Source: JAAFHS01 sp031396505 (lineage in GTDB: Bacteria > Pseudomonadota > Alphaproteobacteria > Rhodobacterales > Rhodobacteraceae). From it: a stretch of DNA of 16,541 nt. Shown piece by piece: positions 5,088-12,652 of the stretch. The notes below the pieces were generated by a model, which worked only from the letters and a program-made list of their open reading frames with translations, was not told where the DNA came from and made no database searches. The number at the start of each line of letters is the position of its first letter. Position 1 is the first letter of the stretch. The stretch lies in contig JANNKX010000377.1 of NCBI GenBank assembly GCA_031396505.1, forward strand, positions 1 to 16,541, written 5' to 3'. A program made the translations under genes and the position numbers.

Positions 5088-6503
5088 ATGTCCGCGCGTA
5101 CCCTTTACGACAAAATCTGGGACGATCACGTCGTCCACCAGGCCGATGACGGCACCTGCCTTCTGTATATCGACCGCCATCTGGTGCATGAAGTGACCAG
5201 CCCGCAGGCGTTTGAAGGACTGCGCATGACGGGCCGCAAGGTTCGCGCCCCCGAAAAAACCATCGCCGTACCCGATCACAATGTGCCCACCACACTGGAC
5301 CGCGCCAACGCCGCCACGATGACCGAAGACAGCCGCATTCAGGTGGCCGCGCTGGACAAGAACGCCCGCGATTTCGGCATCCATTACTATCCGGTATCGG
5401 ATGTGCGCCAAGGCATCGTCCATATCGTCGGCCCCGAACAGGGCTGGACCCTGCCCGGCATGACCGTCGTCTGCGGTGACAGCCATACCGCCACGCATGG
5501 CGCGTTCGGCAGCCTCGCACACGGCATCGGCACATCCGAGGTGGAACATGTGCTGGCCACCCAGACGCTGATCCAGCGCAAGGCCCTTAACATGAAGGTG
5601 GAAATCACCGGCAGCCTGATGCCCGGCGTCACCGCCAAGGACATCACCCTGTCCGTCATCGGCGAAACCGGCACCGCAGGCGGCACAGGATACGTCATCG
5701 AATACTGCGGGCAGGCGATCCGCGAACTGTCGATGGAAGGGCGCATGACCGTCTGCAACATGGCCATCGAAGGTGGTGCGCGCGCGGGCCTCATCGCGCC
5801 GGACGAGAAAACCTTTGCCTATTGCATTGGCCGCCCGCACGCGCCCAAAGCTGCGGCATGGGAAGCAGCCGTTGCCTACTGGAAAACCCTCTACACCGAT
5901 GAAGGCGCGCATTTCGACAAGATCGTGACCATCAAGGGCGAAGACATCGCCCCCGTCGTCACATGGGGCACCTCCCCCGAAGACGTGCTGCCCATCACCG
6001 GCACCGTGCCCAGCCCATCCGATTTCACCGGCGGCAAGGTCGAGGCCGTGCAACGCAGCCTTGATTACATGGGCCTGACACCCGGCCAGAAATTGTCGGA
6101 CATCACCATCGACACCGTCTTTATCGGGTCTTGCACCAATGGCCGCATCGAAGACCTGCGCGCCGCCGCCGCCATCCTCAAGGGCAAGAAGATCGCGGTG
6201 AAACGCGCCATGGTCGTCCCCGGATCAGGCCTCGTGCGCGCACAGGCGGAGGAAGAGGGGCTGGCGCAAATCTTCCTCGACGCCGGTTTCGAATGGCGTC
6301 TGGCAGGCTGTTCGATGTGCCTTGCCATGAACCCCGACCAGCTGGCCCCGGGCGAGCGTTGTGCTGCAACCAGCAACCGCAATTTCGAAGGGCGTCAGGG
6401 CCGCGGAGGCCGCACCCATTTGCTGTCCCCCGCCATGGCCGCCGCTGCCGCGATCACCGGGCGGCTGACGGATGTGCGCGAAATGATGGGAGAGATGGTC
6501 TGA
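5088..6503 (+). CDS. leuC: 3-isopropylmalate dehydratase large subunit LeuC
   Basis: A 471-aa aconitase-family protein that, with LeuD, isomerises 2-isopropylmalate to 3-isopropylmalate, the second step of leucine synthesis in the cytosol. The [4Fe-4S] ligands are C349 (FIGSCTNGRIEDL), C408 and C411 (AGCSMCLAMNPDQL). Other family motifs are VPDHNVPTT (61-69), VVCGDSHTATHGAFG (127-141) and NRNFEGRQGRGGRTHLLSPA (430-449). The length matches the E. coli protein (466). The start at 5088 gives the normal N-terminus (ARTLYDKIWDDHVV) and has GAGA about 7 nt upstream. The stop overlaps the leuD start as TGATG. Confidence 0.98.
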   Translation: MSARTLYDKIWDDHVVHQADDGTCLLYIDRHLVHEVTSPQAFEGLRMTGRKVRAPEKTIAVPDHNVPTTLDRANAATMTEDSRIQVAALDKNARDFGIHYYPVSDVRQGIVHIVGPEQGWTLPGMTVVCGDSHTATHGAFGSLAHGIGTSEVEHVLATQTLIQRKALNMKVEITGSLMPGVTAKDITLSVIGETGTAGGTGYVIEYCGQAIRELSMEGRMTVCNMAIEGGARAGLIAPDEKTFAYCIGRPHAPKAAAWEAAVAYWKTLYTDEGAHFDKIVTIKGEDIAPVVTWGTSPEDVLPITGTVPSPSDFTGGKVEAVQRSLDYMGLTPGQKLSDITIDTVFIGSCTNGRIEDLRAAAAILKGKKIAVKRAMVVPGSGLVRAQAEEEGLAQIFLDAGFEWRLAGCSMCLAMNPDQLAPGERCAATSNRNFEGRQGRGGRTHLLSPAMAAAAAITGRLTDVREMMGEMV

Positions 6504-7108
6504 TGGAAAAGTTTACCACCCTCACCGGCATCGCCGCCCCCATGCCGCTCGTCAATATCGACACCGATATGATCATCCCCAAGCAGTTCCTGAAAACCAT
6601 CGCCCGCACCGGCCTTGGCAAGAACCTGTTCGACGAGATGCGCTACACGCTCGACGGCGCGGAAATCCCCGATTTCGTGCTCAACCAGCCCGCCTATCGC
6701 CACGCCGAGATCCTTGTGGCCGGCGACAATTTCGGCTGCGGCTCCTCGCGCGAACATGCGCCATGGGCGCTTCTGGATTTCGGCATCCGCTGCGTCATTG
6801 CCACCAGCTTTGCCGATATCTTTTATAACAACTGTTTCAAGAACGGCATCCTGCCCATCGCGATGCCGCAGGACGTGATCGATGTGCTGATGGCCGACGC
6901 CCGCAAAGGCGCAAATGCCCGCATCACGGTTGACCTTGCGGCGCAAACCGTCACCACCTCGGACGGGCAGGTCTTTCCTTTTGCCGTCGATGGTCACCGC
7001 AAACATTGCCTGATCAACGGGCTCGACGACATCGGCCTGACGCTGGAAAAGGCCAGCGCGATTGACGCCTTCGAGACAAAGAACGCGGCCCTGCATCCCT
7101 GGGCCTGA
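6503..7108 (+). CDS. leuD: 3-isopropylmalate dehydratase small subunit LeuD
   Basis: 201 aa, the usual LeuD length. It forms the swivel domain that completes the active site with LeuC. Motifs: VNIDTDMIIPKQFLKTI near the N-terminus, then DNFGCGSSREHAPWAL (substrate-binding loop, about residues 74-89), then FADIFYNNCFKNGILPI. I chose the ATG at 6503, overlapping the leuC stop; a longer open frame reaching back to 6131 lies inside leuC and is rejected. The gene is followed by a strong terminator, so leuC-leuD is a closed bicistron, with leuB transcribed separately. Confidence 0.98.
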   Translation: MEKFTTLTGIAAPMPLVNIDTDMIIPKQFLKTIARTGLGKNLFDEMRYTLDGAEIPDFVLNQPAYRHAEILVAGDNFGCGSSREHAPWALLDFGIRCVIATSFADIFYNNCFKNGILPIAMPQDVIDVLMADARKGANARITVDLAAQTVTTSDGQVFPFAVDGHRKHCLINGLDDIGLTLEKASAIDAFETKNAALHPWA

Positions 7109-7127
7109 TCGACAGTCCGTGCATCAC

Positions 7128-7158
7128 AACGCCCGGCCGCATATCGGCCGGGCGTTTT
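7128..7158 (+). terminator. rho-independent terminator of leuCD
   Basis: A perfect 10-bp GC stem (CGCCCGGCCG 7130-7139 with 7145-7154) extended by AA/TT pairs, loop CATAT, and then TTTT. It begins 19 bases after the leuD stop and is the clearest intrinsic terminator in the window. Confidence 0.92.
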
Positions 7159-7561
7159 CATGCCGCGCGTGTGAAACGTCTTGCCGGACAGATGACTACC
7201 ACCAGCGCGACCGCCGCCATCATCGACAACACCGTGCGCCTGACCAGCCACAACTTCGCACAGACAAAGCTGCAATTTGGACCCAGACAGCTTGCACGCG
7301 CATCAATTGACGAACGGTCTGCACCGACGCGACCAGACCATGCTGAAATCAGCATCAATCGTCCCCGTCAAATCCGGCGAGGCAACGCTGTGCCCTTGGG
7401 CCCGAAAACCCAGCGACCACAACATCTTGCGTCACCCCCAAGGGTGGCCATATTTTGGCCACCAGTTTGATGCAATTCCGCGACACATCTTCCGTGAAAC
7501 GGCCCGATTGCACCTGTTAAGTTGTCTCAACGTTGCACTGCGGATCGAAAGAAGGCAGAAA
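7159..7561. other. 403-bp region without a supported gene; holds an inverted repeat
   Basis: No reading frame here shows host-like third-base composition or a recognisable domain. An exact inverted repeat, GGTGGCC (7443-7449) and GGCCACC (7457-7463), flanks ATATTTT and could be an operator or small hairpin. GAAGG at 7551-7555 looks like the ribosome-binding site for the next gene. The promoter for that gene must lie here, but I could not place convincing hexamers. A leftward frame at 7158-7358 could encode a 66-aa hydrophobic peptide but has no support beyond being open. Confidence 0.4.
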
Positions 7562-8494
7562 TTGGGCAAGATTGTGGCAACCCGCCCTAATTGGCGGGAC
7601 AGTTTCAAAAAGTGGACCCGGCAAAGCATCGGGGCCATGCAGGCAGAGGGCGGCAAAGCGGTGGTTTCGCAAATGGTCGGCGCATTCGTGCGGGCGTGCC
7701 TGGTGGTGTTCCTGATTGCGGCACCCTCGGCACTGTTGCCCGACGTCAGCCCCGAGGGCAAACAAATGGTCGCCCTTGTGGCCCTGTTCGCAGGTCTGCT
7801 GACCTTTATCGAATACAACGCCACCTATCCCGGCCTCGTCGAATTCCGCAATGCCCCGCCCTTTAACCGCATCCGTTTCGGCATGCTGTTTGGCATGGTA
7901 TTTACCCTGTCGCTGCTGGAACGCGGGGTGTCGTCGCCCTCCACCCTCACCGATCTTGTCACCGCGATTGGCACACTGATCGGCATTGCGATGGACTTTC
8001 CCTACAGCCCTGTCCGCCTTGTGATGCTGACCATGGCCGAAGGGGCCACACCTGCCCAGTTGTCACTGATCCGGTCTGCCGCCGGCCTGACCTATCTGCT
8101 GTCGCTGATCTCGCTTGCCGTGTTCATGATCGTGCTCAAGGCCGGGGGCTGGCCCAAACGCGGCGGGGCCTTCAACGTCTGGATCAATCTGCCAACATTT
8201 GATCCCACCGGGGGCGGCGATGTGGTCGACCGGCTGAACCGCGACGCGCGCGTTAACATTGCGTTAGGGTTTTTGCTGCCATTCCTGATCCCGGCGGTGG
8301 TGAAGATGGGCCTTGATAACATGGCGCATCTGCCTTCCTCGTCGCCGCAAACCTTGGTCTGGACAATGACGGCATGGGCATTTCTTCCTGCATCCCTTTT
8401 CATGCGCGGCATCGCCATGGGGCGCATTGCCGACATGATCCGCGACAAACGTCGTCAGAACAACCCCGGCAATGGCGGTTTTGCGCCGGTCTGA
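7562..8494 (+). CDS. conserved multi-pass membrane protein of unknown function
   Basis: From the TTG at 7562 the product is 310 aa with seven likely membrane helices at about residues 41-59, 67-84, 105-118, 129-144, 172-192, 232-248 and 264-283. A roughly 40-residue loop (GGAFNVWINLPTFDPTGGG... DVVDRLNRDARVN) lies between helices 5 and 6. As I recall, such proteins are common beside leuCD and leuB in Rhodobacterales and have no assigned function. I preferred TTG 7562 (GAAGG 6 nt upstream) because the segment WRDSFKKWTRQSIGAMQAEGG just after it looks conserved. ATG 7637 would lose part of that, and ATG 7277 adds a stretch with non-coding composition. Its stop lies inside the start region of the next gene, so the two are probably co-transcribed. 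Confidence 0.75.
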   Translation: MGKIVATRPNWRDSFKKWTRQSIGAMQAEGGKAVVSQMVGAFVRACLVVFLIAAPSALLPDVSPEGKQMVALVALFAGLLTFIEYNATYPGLVEFRNAPPFNRIRFGMLFGMVFTLSLLERGVSSPSTLTDLVTAIGTLIGIAMDFPYSPVRLVMLTMAEGATPAQLSLIRSAAGLTYLLSLISLAVFMIVLKAGGWPKRGGAFNVWINLPTFDPTGGGDVVDRLNRDARVNIALGFLLPFLIPAVVKMGLDNMAHLPSSSPQTLVWTMTAWAFLPASLFMRGIAMGRIADMIRDKRRQNNPGNGGFAPV

Positions 8495-9534
8495 TTGCCA
8501 CTTTTCTGGCCGCCTGCCCCGCCTTTGCCGAAACCCTGCGCATCGCCACCTATCAGGTCGAATTGTCGCGTGACGGACCTGGCCTGCTGGTCCGCGATCT
8601 GATCCGCGGCACCGACCCGCAAATCGCCGCAGTCATCGCCGTCATTGCGCAGTCGCGCGCAGATGTCATTCTGCTCACCGATCTTGATCATGATCACGGC
8701 TTGGTCGCGCTGAACCTGCTTGCCGATCGACTGGCGCTGGCCGATGCGCCCTACCCATACCGCTTTGCCCTTGCCCCCAATACCGGCCTGCCGACCGGCC
8801 TTGACCTTGATGGCAATGGCCGCCGGGCAGAGGCCCGCGATGCGATGGGCTATGGTCGCTTTGCCGGGGATGGCGGCATGGCCATCCTGTCGCGCCTGCC
8901 CATCGACGATGCCGCCGTGCAGGACATGTCGCCATTGCTCTGGCGCGATCTGCCCGGCGCGCTGCTGCCCCCCGACCTTGCGCCAGACGCGGCCCGCATC
9001 CAACGCCTGTCCACCACCGCGCATTGGGCTGTTCCCCTGACACGTCCCAGCGGTACGCTAACCCTGCTCGCATGGCACGCCAGCCCCCCCGTGTTCGACG
9101 GCCCCGAAGATCGCAATGGCCGCCGCAACCATGACGAGGCAGCACTCTGGCGGCACTATCTTGACGGCGCGCTGCCTTTTGCCCCCCCCACCGGCCCGTT
9201 TGTCCTGCTGGGGGATGCCAATCTTGACCCCGCCGATGGCGACGGACGCGCGGCCGCCCTGGTATCCCTGCTGACCCACCCGAAACTGCAGGACCCCGCC
9301 CCGCGCAGCGCCACCACCCACGTCGACCCTGCCCATCAAGGCGATCCCGCCACCGACACCGCCCATTTCCCCGACGGCCCCGGTGCCTTGCGCGTGGACT
9401 ACATCCTGCCATCCGCCGATCTTGACATCATCGCTTCCGGTGTGATCTGGCCCGCCGAGGGGGATCCCTTTGCCGCCACCGTTCAGACAGCCTCGCGCCA
9501 CCGGCTCGTGTGGGTCGATGTCGTACTGCCCTGA
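8374..9534 (+). CDS. endonuclease/exonuclease/phosphatase family protein, exported; start uncertain
   Basis: The conserved part begins at AETLRIATYQVELSRDGPG. Metal and catalytic motifs of the EEP fold: LLGDANLDP (residues 278-286), RVDYILPS (340-347) and the closing SRHRLVWVD (374-382), where the usual SDH appears as SRH. Function would be metal-dependent phosphodiester or phosphomonoester cleavage outside the cytoplasm; the substrate is unknown. A signal peptide core and cleavage site (LIATFLAACPAFA, 40-52) precede the domain. The only ATG/GTG/TTG in frame before it is at 8374, which adds 35-odd residues lying over the upstream gene and rich in His and Cys, unlikely to be real. ATG 8472 is out of frame by one base; CTG 8491, overlapping the upstream stop as CTGA, is an alternative. 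The 3' end overlaps the convergent epimerase gene by 52 bp. Confidence 0.8.
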   Translation: MGISSCIPFHARHRHGAHCRHDPRQTSSEQPRQWRFCAGLIATFLAACPAFAETLRIATYQVELSRDGPGLLVRDLIRGTDPQIAAVIAVIAQSRADVILLTDLDHDHGLVALNLLADRLALADAPYPYRFALAPNTGLPTGLDLDGNGRRAEARDAMGYGRFAGDGGMAILSRLPIDDAAVQDMSPLLWRDLPGALLPPDLAPDAARIQRLSTTAHWAVPLTRPSGTLTLLAWHASPPVFDGPEDRNGRRNHDEAALWRHYLDGALPFAPPTGPFVLLGDANLDPADGDGRAAALVSLLTHPKLQDPAPRSATTHVDPAHQGDPATDTAHFPDGPGALRVDYILPSADLDIIASGVIWPAEGDPFAATVQTASRHRLVWVDVVLP

Positions 9535-10388
9535 AGGCCCATCGCGGTCAGATATCGGGCCAGTATCACATCAAGTGGCGTGATCTTTAGATCAGGCAAA
9601 AGTGTCCGCAGCGGTTGATCATCCAGCCAATGCGCATGGTCATACAGATAGCGCATTTCGCCAAACTCGCGCGCCAGTTCCCACACTGGCGACAGCATCC
9701 GCATCTGCCACCATGCAAACCGCACCATGCGCAACCGATGCCCCAACTTCCCTGCCAGCAGCCCCTGCAATTCGGTCATGCTGAACGCATGGCCTGCAAA
9801 GGGAATATCGGCAAAATGAGGCAGTGTCTCGTGCCCCGCCAAACCCACCGCCGCCGCCGCCATATCCGGCAGATAGGCGAAGGCGTGGCGCGCGTCCGGG
9901 TCGCCCAGTGCCGTTATCCTCCCCCGCCGCAAACTGCCAAGAATGACGCGGTTCATCACAAGATTGGGCTGGCTTTCATACAGAAAATCACCCGCCCGCA
10001 AGATGATCGTCCGCGTCGGTGCATCGCGATAGCGCATCTCCATCGTCGCCCTGATCATGCCTTTGCGTGACACCGGACGCTGCGGCGTCTGCGCGCCCCA
10101 AGGGGCGGGTTCAACACCATAGTTATAGACGTTCCCCGGCACGATCACCCGCGCCCCGCCGACCTTGGCCGCCACCAGAACCTGTGTCGTGATTTCCGGG
10201 ATCAGACGCGCCCAATCATGATAGCCCGGCGGGTTCAGCGCGTTGACGATGACCGCCGCCCCTTTTGCAGCTGCTGCCATATCGCTGCCGCGTGCGTAGC
10301 GTGCCACGTCCCAGCCTGCCGTTTGGAACGCCGCCGCCGCGTTTGATCCAAACGCGCCCGATCCCCCAAGGATAAGAACTTTTGCCAT
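9483..10388 (-). CDS. NAD(P)-dependent epimerase/dehydratase-like (atypical SDR) protein
   Basis: 301 aa. The Rossmann motif is GGSGAFG at residues 8-14 (MAKVLILGGSGAFGSN). VIVNALNPPGYHDW follows where family members contact the nucleotide. VPGNVYNYG with a downstream SRKGMIRATMEM resembles the conserved Tyr/Lys-bearing region of extended SDRs, and ILRAGDFLYE fits the substrate half. The reaction and substrate are unknown. I chose ATG 10388 because AGGAGG lies 5 nt upstream; upstream in-frame ATGs overlap the divergent lysR gene. The last 17 residues are encoded opposite the 3' end of the phosphatase-family gene and are unusually Ser/Thr-rich, suggesting an ancestral stop was lost. Divergent pairing with the LysR gene suggests LysR control. 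Confidence 0.85.
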   Translation of the reverse strand: MAKVLILGGSGAFGSNAAAAFQTAGWDVARYARGSDMAAAAKGAAVIVNALNPPGYHDWARLIPEITTQVLVAAKVGGARVIVPGNVYNYGVEPAPWGAQTPQRPVSRKGMIRATMEMRYRDAPTRTIILRAGDFLYESQPNLVMNRVILGSLRRGRITALGDPDARHAFAYLPDMAAAAVGLAGHETLPHFADIPFAGHAFSMTELQGLLAGKLGHRLRMVRFAWWQMRMLSPVWELAREFGEMRYLYDHAHWLDDQPLRTLLPDLKITPLDVILARYLTAMGLQGSTTSTHTSRWREAV

Positions 10389-10480
10389 CTCTGCCTCCTG
10401 CATGATGCTTCTGCCAAACATGCGCGCGACCCCACGTATTCGCAATTGCATGAAATCAATTCCCTGATATGCACTAACGC
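10389..10480. promoter_or_regulatory. divergent promoter region with LysR-type operator candidate
   Basis: The 92-bp gap between the epimerase-like gene and the divergent lysR gene contains AATTG (10444-10448) and CAATT (10457-10461), a perfect dyad with 8 bp between. T10446 and A10458 fit the T-N11-A core of LysR-type sites. It lies 20-37 bp before the lysR start, the place expected for autoregulation plus control of the divergent gene. Confidence 0.5.
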
Positions 10481-11362
10481 ATGGCAAAACCGATCCTTGA
10501 CTGGTCCCTGATCCATTCCTTCCTTGCCGTCGCCGACGCAGGCTCGCTGTCTGCCGCCGCGCGCACCACTGGCATCAGCCAGCCAACCCTTGGCCGCCAT
10601 ATCCGCATGGCCGAAGCGGCCCTTGGCGTTCCCCTGTTTGCGCGGACCCCGCAGGGCCTTGTGCCAACTGAAACGGGCGATACCTTGCTGGGGCCTGCAC
10701 GCGTCATGCAAGGTGCCGCCGCAGATCTTGCCCTGACGGCTGCGGCGCGCGAAACCGGCATCGCTGGCAGTGTGCGCATCACGGCCAGCCGTAATGTCGC
10801 CCACGCCATTCTGCCGCCGATCCTTGCCCGCCTGCGTGTGGCCGAACCCGGTATCCAGATCGACCTTGTCGCCTCTGATGCCTCTGACAACCTGCTGTTT
10901 GGCGAGGCCGACATCGCCGTGCGGATGTATCGCCCGACCCAGCTTGATCTTGTCACCCGGCATGTCGCCGATCTGGCGCTTGGCCTTTATGCCGCGCGCG
11001 GCTTTCTTGACACGGTTGGCAGGCCCGCTGATCTCGCCGCCCTGATGCGCCTCGATTTTGTCGGTCAGGACCGCGATGACCTTATTATCCGCCTCATGCA
11101 CGATGCAGGCTTTGTCGTCAGCCGCAGCTTCTTTCCCGTGCGCTGCGATGACCCGCTGACCTATTGGGCCTTGGTGCAGGCAGGCTGTGGTGTCGGCGGC
11201 GCACAGCGCAATGTCGGCGATGCCGACCCCTTGGTCGAACGCATCGACCTGCCCGTCGCCCTGCCGTCCTTGCCCGTCTGGCTGACCGCAGCCCCCGCCC
11301 TGCGCCAATCGCCGCGCCTGCGCCGGGTCTGGGATGCACTGGCCGATGCCTTCGCCGCTTGA
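10481..11362 (+). CDS. LysR family transcriptional regulator
   Basis: 293 aa, the normal LysR length. The N-terminal winged HTH is at about residues 6-64: LIHSFLAVADAGSLSAAARTTGISQPTLGRHIRMAEAALG, VPLFARTPQGLVPTETG. The effector-binding domain starts near residue 93 (GSVRITASRNVAHAILPPIL) and has the usual FGEADIAVRMYRP segment and late YWALVQAGCGVGG. It is divergent from the epimerase-like gene and is probably its regulator. It is followed 53 bp later by leuB in the same direction, so leuB could be partly read from this transcript. I cannot tell the ligand from sequence. Confidence 0.93.
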   Translation: MAKPILDWSLIHSFLAVADAGSLSAAARTTGISQPTLGRHIRMAEAALGVPLFARTPQGLVPTETGDTLLGPARVMQGAAADLALTAAARETGIAGSVRITASRNVAHAILPPILARLRVAEPGIQIDLVASDASDNLLFGEADIAVRMYRPTQLDLVTRHVADLALGLYAARGFLDTVGRPADLAALMRLDFVGQDRDDLIIRLMHDAGFVVSRSFFPVRCDDPLTYWALVQAGCGVGGAQRNVGDADPLVERIDLPVALPSLPVWLTAAPALRQSPRLRRVWDALADAFAA

Positions 11363-11415
11363 CCCCCCCTGCCACAGCGGCTAGGCCAAGCGCGACGATT
11401 TTGCAGGAGCATCCC

Positions 11416-12522
11416 GTGACCAACCCAACCCTTCTTATCCTCGCCGGTGACGGTATCGGCCCCGAAGTGATGGCCGAGGTGAAAAAGATCATTGGCTGGT
11501 TCGGCGTACGGCGCGGCGTGACCTTCGATGTCACCGAAGACCTTGTTGGCGGCGCCGCCTATGATGTGCATGGCGTGCCGCTGTCGGATGCAACCATGGC
11601 AAAGGCGCAATCGGTGGACGCGGTGCTGCTGGGGGCTGTCGGTGGCCCGAAATACGACGCGCTGGATTTCAGCGTGAAACCCGAACGCGGCCTCTTGCGC
11701 CTGCGCAAGGAAATGGACCTGTTCTCCAACCTGCGCCCCGCGCAATGCTTTGACGCACTCGCCGATTTTTCGTCCCTGAAAAAAGAGGTCGTCGCCGGCC
11801 TTGATATCGTCATCGTCCGCGAACTGACCTCCGGTGTCTATTTCGGTGAACCACGCGGCATCTTTACCGAAGGCAACGAACGCGTCGGCATCAACACCCA
11901 ACGCTACACAGAAAGCGAGATTGCCCGCGTCACGCGGTCAGCCTTCGAACTGGCGCGCAAGAGGAGCAACAAGGTCTGTTCGATGGAAAAGGCCAATGTG
12001 ATGGAATCGGGCATTTTGTGGCGCGAGGTGGTGCAGGAAATCCATGACAAGGAATATCCCGATGTCGCGCTTACCCATATGTACGCCGACAATGGCGCGA
12101 TGCAACTGGTCCGCTGGCCCAAACAGTTCGACGTGATCGTGACCGACAATCTGTTCGGCGATGTGCTGTCCGATTGCGCGGCCATGCTGACAGGCTCGCT
12201 TGGCATGCTGCCATCGGCCTCGCTGGGTCTGCCAATGGCCAACGGACGGCCCAAGGCGCTGTATGAGCCCGTCCACGGCTCGGCCCCCGATATCGCTGGC
12301 ACCGGCAAGGCCAATCCCATCGCCTGCATCCTGTCGTTCGCGATGGCGCTGCGCTATTCCTTCGACATGGGGGACGACGCCGCGCGTGTTGAAAAGGCCG
12401 TCGAAAAGGTGCTAGCCGATGGCCTGCGCACCGCTGATCTGCTGGGCCCCGAAGGCGGCACCCCAGTGTCGACCAGTGCAATGGGTGACGCCGTGATCGC
12501 AGCGCTGGATGCAAGCCTGTAA
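11416..12522 (+). CDS. leuB: 3-isopropylmalate dehydrogenase LeuB
   Basis: 368 aa. It oxidatively decarboxylates 3-isopropylmalate with NAD+, the third step of leucine synthesis. Motifs: LLILAGDGIGPEV at the N-terminus, LLGAVGGPKYD, the substrate-binding R-x-x-L-x-L-R-K, ELTSGVYFGEPRG, YADNGAMQLVRWPKQFDV with TDNLFGDVLSD (metal-binding Asp cluster), and EPVHGSAPDIAGTGKANP (NAD-binding). I chose the GTG at 11416 because AGGAG lies 6 nt upstream and the protein begins exactly at the usual N-terminus. An open frame back to 11164 lies inside lysR and is rejected. The gene is about 4.3 kb from leuCD and followed by a large hairpin. Confidence 0.98.
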   Translation: MTNPTLLILAGDGIGPEVMAEVKKIIGWFGVRRGVTFDVTEDLVGGAAYDVHGVPLSDATMAKAQSVDAVLLGAVGGPKYDALDFSVKPERGLLRLRKEMDLFSNLRPAQCFDALADFSSLKKEVVAGLDIVIVRELTSGVYFGEPRGIFTEGNERVGINTQRYTESEIARVTRSAFELARKRSNKVCSMEKANVMESGILWREVVQEIHDKEYPDVALTHMYADNGAMQLVRWPKQFDVIVTDNLFGDVLSDCAAMLTGSLGMLPSASLGLPMANGRPKALYEPVHGSAPDIAGTGKANPIACILSFAMALRYSFDMGDDAARVEKAVEKVLADGLRTADLLGPEGGTPVSTSAMGDAVIAALDASL

Positions 12523-12570
12523 GGCGATCTGCTTTTGATCCGGCAAACCCGCCCAGACGCACACCACCCA

Positions 12571-12609
12571 CATTGCATGAGACGGGCAGATTGCCCGTCT
12601 CATGCAATG
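12571..12609. terminator. perfect 18-bp hairpin between leuB and the convergent acyltransferase gene
   Basis: CATTGCATGAGACGGGCA (12571-12588) is exactly complementary to 12592-12609, with GAT as the loop. It sits in the 130-bp gap between two convergent genes, so a bidirectional terminator is the likely role. There is no U-run on either side. The stem is longer than usual for an intrinsic terminator. Confidence 0.65.
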
Positions 12610-12652
12610 GAACAATCAGCCGATGACAAGAACCCCGCCCTGCGCCCCGCGC

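Noticed and set aside
4866..6053. Leftward open frame continuing from the SOUL-family gene across most of leuC (nearly 400 codons)
   Set aside because: It is the antisense shadow of leuC in GC-rich DNA, without domain content; the SOUL protein has its own start, signal peptide and ribosome-binding site at 4865.
6131..6502. N-terminal extension of leuD inside leuC
   Set aside because: It lies within leuC coding sequence; ATG 6503 gives the exact family length and overlaps the leuC stop as TGATG.
7158..7358. Leftward 66-codon frame with a hydrophobic stretch (VLSMMAAVALVVVICPA)
   Set aside because: No ribosome-binding site, no host-like codon bias and no known homologue that I recognise; kept only as a remark.
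7171..7470. Rightward 99-codon frame between leuD and the membrane protein gene
   Set aside because: Low-complexity, Arg/Pro-rich translation without a domain; third-base composition not host-like.
11164..11415. N-terminal extension of leuB inside lysR
   Set aside because: It overlaps a confident LysR gene in another frame; GTG 11416 has AGGAG and the normal LeuB N-terminus.
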